64,000 nt of DNA, from NCBI RefSeq assembly GCF_001467585.1, contig NZ_LNXY01000020.1, positions 1-64,000 of the forward strand, written 5' to 3'. The stretch is from Legionella drozanskii LLAP-1 (GTDB lineage Bacteria > Pseudomonadota > Gammaproteobacteria > Legionellales > Legionellaceae). Below the pieces are notes generated by a model that made no database searches, was not told the DNA's origin, and worked only from the letters and a program-made list of their open reading frames with translations. Every line of letters begins with the position of its first letter. Position 1 is the stretch's first letter. Made by a program: the position numbers and the translations under genes. Positions 36,506-44,900 of this stretch are shown here, piece by piece.

Positions 36506-37483
36506 TTAAAGCCATTTCTTCCGTTTAAAGTATTTATAAGGAAGTAAAGCAGAAAGAAACATCATGCCGATGGCCAAGAAATAACCCCATTTGAAAGAAA
36601 GTTCGGGCATAAAACGAAAGTTCATCCCGTAAACACTAGCGATGAGAGTGGGGGGCAGAAAAATAACTGCTGCGACAGAAAATATTTTGATAATGGCGTT
36701 CTGTTCGATATTAATCAGACCTAGAGTGGCATCCAAGAGAAAATTCACTTTCGTAGAAATAAAGCTAGCATGATCGCTTAATGCGCCGACATCTTTACTT
36801 AGAGTAGCAAGCCTTGTATGTCCTTTGGTATCGAGGTCTGTCCCAACGGATTGACCGAAAAAAGGGATAAGGCGGCTAAAGGTCACCAAACACTCACGTG
36901 CTTTTGTATTTAAATCTGCATTTGTACCCATTTTTTGGATTAAAAATTGGTAATTTGGTTTTTCTTCTTCCAATGAGGAGAGGTCAGGTCTAAAAATCAA
37001 TTTAGAGTATTCTTCCAGATTATGGCCGACAACTTCGAGGATATCTGCTAAGCGATCGATAGTAGCCTCGAGTAGTTCGATAAGTACCGTAGCTGCATGA
37101 TTATAGTTTAAGTCGGAGCTATTTAAGTGAGAAGAAAGTAATTTAAAGGCCTGAGGCTCGATGTAACGAATAGTAACAAGTTGCTTCTTAGTTAGAATAA
37201 AAGTGACCACATCCTGCTTGGGATCCCGTGAGGTAGATTGCGCAATCATGGACGCTGTCATAAACAAGGCATCTTTATGTTTATAAAGTCGACTCGATAA
37301 CTCAATCTCAATCATTTCTTCCCGAGTTGGGATATTTAAGCCGAGTAATTTCTCAAGCTCTAATTCTTCTGCACGAGTAGGTTGTAGCATATCAATCCAG
37401 ACTGCATCTTTTAATGAAGAAAGATTATCCTCCCTGATTTCATAGGCTTTTAGCGTTTCCTCATTTAAGTAGGCTGTAATCAT
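36506..37483 (-). CDS. corA: CorA-family magnesium/divalent-cation channel
   Basis: The 325-residue protein has a soluble alpha/beta and long-helix cytoplasmic domain, then two C-terminal membrane segments with the selectivity motif GMN at the end of the first (SVYGMNFRFMPEL). It forms pentameric Mg2+ (or Co2+, Ni2+) channels in the inner membrane. The second segment ends in a basic tail (YKYFKRKKWL), as is usual. It is transcribed alone towards the hairpin at 36468-36490. Confidence 0.92.
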   Translation of the reverse strand: MITAYLNEETLKAYEIREDNLSSLKDAVWIDMLQPTRAEELELEKLLGLNIPTREEMIEIELSSRLYKHKDALFMTASMIAQSTSRDPKQDVVTFILTKKQLVTIRYIEPQAFKLLSSHLNSSDLNYNHAATVLIELLEATIDRLADILEVVGHNLEEYSKLIFRPDLSSLEEEKPNYQFLIQKMGTNADLNTKARECLVTFSRLIPFFGQSVGTDLDTKGHTRLATLSKDVGALSDHASFISTKVNFLLDATLGLINIEQNAIIKIFSVAAVIFLPPTLIASVYGMNFRFMPELSFKWGYFLAIGMMFLSALLPYKYFKRKKWL

Positions 37484-37572
37484 AGGATCCTAAGTTTAGA
37501 GTTTATCCATTAAATTAACCTACTTAGTTACGACAATCCAGTCCAGCTTACTGTTCGCTCTTTCGTATTGAT

Positions 37573-37593
37573 AGGTTGGACCTTGCCCAACCT
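37573..37593. repeat. Palindrome, TAGGTTGGGC repeat family (copy 2)
   Basis: AGGTTGG (37573-37579) and CCAACCT (37587-37593) form a perfect seven-pair stem around ACCTTGC. It lies between corA (which starts upstream at 37483 and points away) and the end of the next gene at 37629, so it may end that gene's transcript. Confidence 0.5.
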
Positions 37594-37628
37594 GCCAATA
37601 CTCACTTAGTTGCATGGACCAATAGCGT

Positions 37629-38930
37629 CTAGCCATAAGTTACTAATGATGGCGAATTAACTTCGTATTGGGAACTATGATCATCATCAAGTAACACGGC
37701 TTTTAATTGTGTAGCCATATTTTTAGCAACGGGTTTTATAAGATTAGAGTTGGATTCTAATTTACATTTCCTATATTCATTTGAAAAATTTTCAATCGTC
37801 GCAGAGAGCCTTTTTTCGAGTGTACTGTCCTTGGGTATAAAAAAATCAGCTTCTTCTGTGCTACATTTTGGAAACTTAGCAGGGCGTATGTTGTTTGTTT
37901 GGTAAAAATCGAGTGATAAAGCGCTTATTACTGCAGTTCTAAAGGCCTCATTATCAGGCAGTATCTTCGCACGTAAACTGACGAATTTTTGAGGGACTTT
38001 TCCCGCATCCATAGCTAATCGTTGTCCTGTGATGAATTGTTTGTTCTGTGTGGAAAGATAACTTGCTTCAGCAGTTTTTTCTATTAATTGGGCAAGTAAA
38101 AGGTTATATGCTGGAACTTCCAAATACTGTATCAAATAAGGTAAAACTTCATTAAAAGTAGGAGAAGAAGAGGCGCGATGAAGGCATAAAAGTTGCGCCT
38201 GGAAAAAAGCACGTAGATGATATTCCAGTTGCTCGTCATGAAATTCCATTTGAGGAAGATAGTTTAGTCCTCCGTCATGATATATTGCACTAGCTAAAGG
38301 AAGAACATCCTCAAAATCATCCGAAAATAATGATTCAATGCAAGCTCTTAAATATTGAGCCAAAGCGCCAGCTTGGTTAAATTCATCATTGGTCTCCTCT
38401 AGATACTTTTGATAGCCCTTATCCAATTGTTCAAGCATCTGTTTTATTATTGAAATTTGTTTATTCTTAATCGGATGAAACGTGATTTGTTGTTGAGTAG
38501 TGAGAAAAGTTATTACAGCCTGTTGAGTATACCAAGGAAAATTACTGAATCTTTCAACAGCGTCTCCATTGAATTGTTCCATCACTTGATACACTGAAGT
38601 CTTGCGCCAAAGTTCGGGGGTACTTTGCTCTGTAATTAATGAATTCAGTTTGATACTTTGGGGGGCTTTTACAGTTTTTTTGGGCCTTAGCTTTACCGGG
38701 TAATAAATTTCTTCTGTACTAGAATCAGTTGTCGATGAAAAACGATCTATTTCTTTTTCTTTACCTTTATTTTTTTTGAGATCTAAATTATCAGTTTCAG
38801 AGTGATTAGTTTTCGTTAATTTACTGGAGAAAGAAGAGCGTTCATTTTTAGGTTTGAGGCGATTAATAATTCCACGAAAACTATTCCCTATAAAATTTGT
38901 TTTTCCTTTGTGTTCGGTTTTTGCTTGCAT
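37629..38930 (-). CDS. Orphan 433-aa protein; effector candidate
   Basis: I recognise no family. Residues 1-95 are basic and Ser/Lys/Glu-rich, probably disordered. Residues about 105-400 look like a mostly helical domain, with FSNFPWYTQQAVITFLTTQQ near its start and long amphipathic helices. The last 20 residues contain Asp, Ser and Gln but no strong Glu block. There is no signal peptide and no membrane segment. The AT-rich flanks and lack of recognisable homologues fit an accessory or effector gene; this is weak inference. It is monocistronic. Confidence 0.55.
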   Translation of the reverse strand: MQAKTEHKGKTNFIGNSFRGIINRLKPKNERSSFSSKLTKTNHSETDNLDLKKNKGKEKEIDRFSSTTDSSTEEIYYPVKLRPKKTVKAPQSIKLNSLITEQSTPELWRKTSVYQVMEQFNGDAVERFSNFPWYTQQAVITFLTTQQQITFHPIKNKQISIIKQMLEQLDKGYQKYLEETNDEFNQAGALAQYLRACIESLFSDDFEDVLPLASAIYHDGGLNYLPQMEFHDEQLEYHLRAFFQAQLLCLHRASSSPTFNEVLPYLIQYLEVPAYNLLLAQLIEKTAEASYLSTQNKQFITGQRLAMDAGKVPQKFVSLRAKILPDNEAFRTAVISALSLDFYQTNNIRPAKFPKCSTEEADFFIPKDSTLEKRLSATIENFSNEYRKCKLESNSNLIKPVAKNMATQLKAVLLDDDHSSQYEVNSPSLVTYG

Positions 38931-39352
38931 AATTGGTATTCCTTATCTCATCCTGTTTAAAATCCGATCAAAAGTGTAATTTAAATTAACTTTATGGTCA
39001 AATAAAAATTTTTGGATTTGGATTGGAATGGGGGGTTATTAAAAGAAAAAAATGATAATTTTCAGCAACAAAATTGCCTAATTATTTTTTATTTTTTAGT
39101 TTAATTTTGTTTTTGGAAAATGGTAAATAGGGTTTGTTTTGAATGCGTATTTGAGTCTAAAACGAAGGAAAATGGTTTAACAGAGACTGACAGATGCCCA
39201 TTTTTTTGCATGAGACGAAAAAAGATTTCAAGCGAAAATCCGTTTTGCAATTTTCATATTTTTGAACAACGCTGTGCTAATACAGCCAGATTTCTGCATA
39301 CAATAATAATAGCGGGAAAATTCAGCAGGTATTTCACAGCGTGGATGATTCT
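38931..39352. other. 422-base intergenic region, nothing recognised
   Basis: AT-rich, with A and T runs around 39000-39110. A rightward 78-codon frame at 39120-39356 is open, but its Cys-, Arg- and Phe-rich composition and missing ribosome site make it unlikely to be a gene. Reverse-strand frames are broken and match nothing I know. It may hold the upstream region of the orphan 433-residue gene. Confidence 0.5.
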
Positions 39353-39571
39353 TTAAGCGATTTCTTTAGCGGCTCTCTTGGCAGATTTTTGGTGTTGTTT
39401 CCACTCTTTATCTTTAGCGAAGACAAAATAAGCAGCTTCTTCAATAAAAAAACCGACGTCATCAATCTTTGCCCAAGCGCAATATTGTTCAATTTGCTTT
39501 AGAATATCGATGCTTATCTCAGCTTTAATTTTTTCTTTCTTATTAGAACGACTACCATTAATAATGGCCAT
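39353..39571 (-). CDS. Small ribbon-helix-helix-like protein
   Basis: The 72-residue protein has a basic N terminus (MAIINGSRSNKKEK), a strand-like segment (IKAEISIDILKQIEQYCAWA) typical of RHH/MetJ-Arc proteins, a second helix (DVGFFIEEAAYFVF), and a basic tail. RHH proteins bind DNA as dimers; they include antitoxins and plasmid or transfer regulators. No toxin gene is obvious beside it. GGAG lies nine bases before the ATG. The call rests on shape and is tentative. Confidence 0.5.
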   Translation of the reverse strand: MAIINGSRSNKKEKIKAEISIDILKQIEQYCAWAKIDDVGFFIEEAAYFVFAKDKEWKQHQKSAKRAAKEIA

Positions 39572-39658
39572 AATTTCTTTCTCCAGTTATATTTTTGCGA
39601 AAAAAATACTAACAGACTCTGCGCAAGAATGAAATCAAAACTTCGTGAGATCCTATTC

Positions 39659-39742
39659 TTACGCTCTGATTTCAATTGAAGGTTGCATCCTAGCCACTGT
39701 CTTGAGGATATCGTCTCTATCAAAATGAATTTGTTGGGCCAT
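39659..39742 (-). CDS. Possible tiny ORF (27 aa), doubtful
   Basis: An ATG-started frame of 27 residues (MAQQIHFDRDDILKTVARMQ and seven more) with AGGATTGGAG just before it. It lies 22 bases after the HD-domain gene and 88 bases before the RHH-like gene, on the same strand. Its composition is protein-like, but it is too short to judge; it could be the start of a truncated gene. Confidence 0.2.
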   Translation of the reverse strand: MAQQIHFDRDDILKTVARMQPSIEIRA

Positions 39743-39764
39743 GCTCCAATCCTACAACAACACC

Positions 39765-40970
39765 TTAGCTGCCAGGGGTTTGCTGTTGAGATTGTTTCTG
39801 TGCTTCCAAAACCTCCAATAGAGGGTCTACAACATCCGCATATTGCTTATATAACCTTTCATTCATCGAAAAATCTTTTGCTCGTAACAATAATAAAGTG
39901 GCTGCTTCAAGTTTTCCTTGCACTTCCTGAATCGTCGCTTCACGATTGCTACTAGGGGTCGCTTGTTGGTTTAGATGCGTTAGAATTTGCTTTCTGAGCA
40001 TTTTTTTAATCTGCGACTCATCGAAATATCGGGATGGGCTTTCATCATAGGAATTTTTTAATTGAGACTCTGGCACTTTGCTCATATCATCGATGAGCCG
40101 CATCAGCATGATTTTGAATAGTGACTTGGCCAAGGATAAGGAATCTAGCTCATTTAATCCCGCAATTTGGGCGGACCAATCTTTATCTTGAAATCCTAAA
40201 GTATAAACTGAAGTTTGAGAAATTAAGCCGTGATAGGGCGGACAGAACGTATAAAGTAAATATTTGGCAAAAGCATGATAGCCTGAATAGTCGATATCCA
40301 ATCCAAGCGGATCAAGAATCGTACTTCCTTCCTTACAATGATTTTCATGACCATGTTCGGCATCATTGACCGAAGGGCGGGCAATATCGTGAAAGAGCAA
40401 GGCTAGAATATCAGATAAAGACATTTGCAAAATAAAGCTAATTCTAGCGGCTTGTAAGGCATGTTGCAGTTCGGTCACATTTTCTTGATCTTCGGTTTTT
40501 TCATAGGGTTTTTGCGCTAAATTGTTATTTAAAACATCATAGAGCAGATCGATATAGCAATTAATTTCTCTCACAAATGGAGCCAATAAACCTAGTTGTT
40601 CTTGGGTTATAGTCTCTGATTCTGCTGCTTCACAGTTTTCCTTCTCCTCTGTTTCTTCTGTTTCTGGCACCCTAGTTAAAAGGATTTTGGTGTCCGATAA
40701 TTCTTTTACTAATAATTGCGCGGCGGAAATATCCATGTCAGGGGAATTGGTGCCAAAACTTTCAGCGATAAAATCCAACATAGTGTATTCTTTTAATTCT
40801 TTGTCTTTGAAGAAGCCTTTCTTTTTTAGTTCTGTTAACATGTCGGCAAAATCAGGTATCGCATCGATAAAAGATTTTAAAGTTGCTTTTTCTAAAACCA
40901 ATAAATTTTGTGAGACGGGAGTAAAAAAAACGGTGGGGCTGGTAAAAACTGATTCTTTTCGTGTAGCCAT
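39765..40970 (-). CDS. HD-domain (metal phosphohydrolase-like) protein
   Basis: The 401-residue protein has HD-superfamily metal ligands in order: an upstream His around TELQHALQAAR, the HD pair at about 193 (LLFHDIARP), His in HGHENHCKEGSTILDPLGL, His in PPYHGLIS, and Asp in RLIDDMSK. The spacing resembles diiron or phosphohydrolase HD domains. Residues 1-140 have no match; an acidic stretch (ETEETEEKENCEAAESE) lies before the HD part, and the tail is Gln-rich. The substrate is unknown. An accessory or effector role is possible but not shown. Confidence 0.6.
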   Translation of the reverse strand: MATRKESVFTSPTVFFTPVSQNLLVLEKATLKSFIDAIPDFADMLTELKKKGFFKDKELKEYTMLDFIAESFGTNSPDMDISAAQLLVKELSDTKILLTRVPETEETEEKENCEAAESETITQEQLGLLAPFVREINCYIDLLYDVLNNNLAQKPYEKTEDQENVTELQHALQAARISFILQMSLSDILALLFHDIARPSVNDAEHGHENHCKEGSTILDPLGLDIDYSGYHAFAKYLLYTFCPPYHGLISQTSVYTLGFQDKDWSAQIAGLNELDSLSLAKSLFKIMLMRLIDDMSKVPESQLKNSYDESPSRYFDESQIKKMLRKQILTHLNQQATPSSNREATIQEVQGKLEAATLLLLRAKDFSMNERLYKQYADVVDPLLEVLEAQKQSQQQTPGS

Positions 40971-41096
40971 GATTTTCCCTCTTTAACTGTTTAAATATAA
41001 CCGTTGCTTCAATGCAACAACTCCGTTGATGGTCTAATATTACAGAGGATGTTTTATCAAAGTCGAGAGTTAAAACGACATTAGCGTGGAAGAGAT

Positions 41097-41912
41097 ATGC
41101 CTATTAACTTGACGAAACATTCAAAAATATGGATACATCCCAATGGATTTCTTCCGCAAAAAGTAGTTAATCGCTTGATCTTTCAACGGAAGGTGAGACC
41201 TAGGGATTGTTTGACCTTTTTTGTTAACCAAGCCTGTGCGAACAAAGAAGAGCTTAAGATTGAGCAATTAAAGAAATATGGAATTAAAATAAAAATCATT
41301 GAAGACTGTTTAACTGAAACCTTTGATGATGACTTCCTCATTTGTTTTGCAAAAAAAGTCATGCAAAGAGTGGCTGAAACACAAAGTATTCGGGACATAG
41401 TCTACGCAACCGATATCTTAAGACTCATGAAAGTTGTTCAGCGAGAAGGATTGTATTCAGATAATGATGTTTTATTTCTCAATTTTAATAAAAGTTCTGA
41501 AATAATGAAAAAATATCTGTTTGGCTGTCACGCACACGGTATGCCTGATATCCATATTTTTGGAATTGATTTAAACTATTGTGAAGACTTCTATCGTGGA
41601 TTAATTAATAAAATCAAAGAGATGTGCGGCGATCCCCCTTGTCCAGATGATGAGGCCTGTGCCATCCCCGGTCTTGCGTTTATCCCCGATAACATCAATC
41701 TGTTTGCTTATGGTCATTTGGCTTTTAAAGCAACAAGCGATAATGTGGTTTCAGGGAAAGAAAATGATCCAAACCGAAGTGAGACGATTTATTACGCTGA
41801 AGGTCCGGATTTATTTTTAGAAGAAGTAAAGCTAGCATTAAAGGAAGGTTGTGTAAAAAGAGTTTGGCTGAGTACTCTTATAAAAGGTTCTGGAGACGAT
41901 TCCAAAAAATAG
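41097..41912 (+). CDS. DXD-type glycosyltransferase (Gly_transf_sug/TcdB-like)
   Basis: The 271-residue protein has the core of the DXD sugar-transferase family: ATDILRLMKVVQREGLYSDN, where YATDILRL (103-110) is the sugar-nucleotide helix and D122-N123-D124 is the DXD-like metal site followed by a hydrophobic strand (VLFL). The first strand (KIWIHPNGFLP) also fits the fold. Relatives include eukaryotic-type mannosyltransferases and large clostridial toxin catalytic domains; Legionella effectors such as SetA use this fold. There is no signal peptide. GGAAGAG lies before the ATG. Target and donor are unknown. Confidence 0.72.
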   Translation: MPINLTKHSKIWIHPNGFLPQKVVNRLIFQRKVRPRDCLTFFVNQACANKEELKIEQLKKYGIKIKIIEDCLTETFDDDFLICFAKKVMQRVAETQSIRDIVYATDILRLMKVVQREGLYSDNDVLFLNFNKSSEIMKKYLFGCHAHGMPDIHIFGIDLNYCEDFYRGLINKIKEMCGDPPCPDDEACAIPGLAFIPDNINLFAYGHLAFKATSDNVVSGKENDPNRSETIYYAEGPDLFLEEVKLALKEGCVKRVWLSTLIKGSGDDSKK

Positions 41913-41918
41913 AAGTTG

Positions 41919-41938
41919 AGTTGGGCCTTAGCCCAACT
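41919..41938. terminator. Bidirectional terminator, TAGGTTGGGC repeat family (copy 3)
   Basis: AGTTGGGC (41919-41926) and GCCCAACT (41931-41938) make a perfect eight-pair stem with the tetraloop CTTA. It lies between the convergent glycosyltransferase and carB-argF genes, seven bases after the former. Confidence 0.65.
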
Positions 41939-41975
41939 TACTGAATTTGCGCGATATTTAATTATGCAACAATAA

Positions 41976-44900
41976 CTACTCCCCTAGTTCTGCGCGCCCA
42001 AGTAAAAAAACTAACAGCGCTTTTTGTACATGCAATCTATTTTCACTTTGTGCAAAAATTGCCGATGCAGGCTCGTCTGGCAAAGTAAGCGACACTTCTT
42101 TTCCTCGCTCCATCGGCATGCAATGCATGAAGATTGCTTCTGGTTTGGCCTGGGCCATGAGCGCTTCATTGACTTGCAAGCCGGCAAAAAGTTCTTCCGA
42201 ACGCTGATGTTCAAATCCCATGCTTGTCCATACATCAGTATAAACAGCGTGTGCATCATGGACCGCAGCTTTTGGTGTTGCATGACTGTCTATCATTTGC
42301 TCGAATTGATTCAAAGAATGATTAAGCAGTTTCGCGTTGGGTTGATGAGTTGGCGGACAACAATAATTGATTTTTATCCCTAATTGCGGCGCTAAGGCTA
42401 AAAGAGTATGTAAAATATTATTACCATCACCAATATAAGCCAGGGTCAACCCTTCCAATTGACCAAAATATTCTTGCAACGTAAGAAGATCCGCAAGAAT
42501 TTGGCAGGGATGATAGAGTGCCGATAAGCCATTAATTATAGGAACTGTTGCGTACCGAGCCATTTCTTCTAAGACCTCGTCTTCGTGAGTTCTTATCATG
42601 ACAGCATCACAATAGCCATTTAATACGCGAATCAAATCACGTGGCTCCTCTGATTTTCTAGTGCTACTTACACTTTCTATCACTGTTCCACCCAAACTCT
42701 GTATCGCACGGGTAAAACTGAGTCGCGTGCGAAAAGAAGGTTTTTCGAAAATCAGGGCTAAATTTTTATTGACCAATAAATGACTAAATTTTTCAGGATT
42801 TTGTTTTAATTTAGCTGCCAATTTAAGAATAATTTTGATTTCTTTGACAGTTAACTCCAAACCAGTCAAAACATGACGAGTTTTGCTCGGATGTTTAATT
42901 TGTTGATAGAGTGTTTGCAAGCAATCCAGCTTTTGTGTACTAAGCATTGGATAGGCATGATTAATTAAGCTGCGCACCACCATCACTGCCGCTTCACGCG
43001 TAGAGATATAGGGAAGATTATGTTGTAAGGCGTAAGATAAATTCTCTCTCGCACCATCAATTGCGATGACAACATCAGGCGTACCCGCTTCAAGCTGATT
43101 CACCACGGTGAAGCCGGCTTGTTTTAATGTAATCAGTAATTCATCATCGGCAGCTAGTCCTGAAACTAAAACTTGCCTGGATTGACCAAGACTAAAATCA
43201 TGCCCAGCTGCAATTTGCGCTTTCAAATAAGCTTCATAAGGAGTCTGTCCTATCCCCATGACTTCACCAGTTCCTTTCATTTCTGGACTAAGTATGGGCG
43301 AGGAAGTTTGAAATTTACGAAAAGGCAGAACAGCTTCCTTCACACAATAATAAGGTAAATGAATAGGACTTAAGCAGTGTTGTTCTTTGAGAGAATGACC
43401 AAGTAGGCATTTTACGGCGATTTCAACAAGAGGTATTCCCGTCGCTTTACAAATAAAAGGAGTCGTTCTTGACGCCCTTGGATTAACCTCAATCAAAAAT
43501 ACCTCAGAATCTTTCACCGCATACTGCACATTCATAAGCCCTTTCAGGTTGAGAGCACGTGCCAGTTTTTTTGTTTGTTGATGAATGAGATTAATCATTG
43601 CGGGAGAAAGACGATAAGGCGGCGTGATGCAAGCAGAGTCCCCTGAGTGAACGCCGGCTGCTTCAATGTGTTCGAGAACAGTTGGAATAAACAGATCTTC
43701 ACCATCGGACACCGCATCCACATCGACTTCGATTGCGCCTGCGAGAAATTCTTCAAGTAAAACCGCATGAGTGGTTATTTTAAAAAGTTCGCTGAGTTTT
43801 TCTTTGAGAATTTCTTTATCGCTCACGATTTCCATTCCCCGTCCTCCGAGTACAAAAGAAGGGCGAATGATTAAGGGAAATTGGAGCTCTTTGAGGGCTG
43901 AATCCAGTTCTTCTAAGTGGTTGATCGCTCGATTTTTAGGCTGTTTTAAATTTAAGCGCTGAACGAGGGCACTGAAGAGATCACGATCTTCGGTGATATT
44001 GACGATCTCGCTGGTTAAACCTAAAAGAGGAACACCGGCTTGATGAAGTGCGTCAAGTAAATTTAAAGGGGTCTGACCACCGAATTGCAAAGCAATGGCC
44101 TGAGGCTGCTCTTTTTCGATCAAATCCAGCACTTTCTCATAAGTGAGGGGCACAAAATAGAGTTTAGACGCCACATCATAATCAGTGGATACCGTTTCAG
44201 GATTGCAATTTACCATAATCGTTTCAAAGCCTGCCGCAGCAAAAGCTTGAATCGCTTTCACGCAGACATAGTCAAATTCAATGCCCTGACCGATGCGATT
44301 AGGTCCGCTGCCAAGGATCATGATTTTTGCTTTATCACTTCGCTTTGACTCACAATAGTCCTGATAAGTGCTATATAAATAAGCCGTTTCGGTTTTAAAC
44401 TCCCCCGCACAACTGTCGACACATTTATAAACCGGATGAATCGTCAGTTGTTGTCGATATTGGCGTACCGCCGCTTCGGTGCTTTGAGTCAGTTGGGCGA
44501 TGCGCTGATCGGAAAAGCCTTGTTTTTTTAATTTTAAAACTGTTGATTGATCAAGGTCACTCAGCGTTTTGCTCTGCAGAGTTTGCTCCAGATCAACCAG
44601 CGATTTTATTTGCTGCAAGAACCATGGGTCGATAAAACAAGCGGCATGGATCTCTTCGACAGAAAATCCACGACGAAAACTTTCAGCGACGCACCAAAGA
44701 TGTTTAGCCGTATGGCGCTTTAATTCTAAGCTTAATGCTTCATCATCTAATTCGCTTATCGCATCTATGGCGTTCAGACCGGAAGCGTTAATTTCAAGAC
44801 TTAAAATGGCATTTTGTAAACTTTCAGCAAAAGTTGAACCTATCGCCATTACTTCGCCGACAGAACGCATTTGCGGGCCTCGCGCTAAGCCTTGAGCATT

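Noticed and set aside
39120-39356. Rightward 78-codon frame
   Set aside because: Odd composition, no ribosome site, no family.
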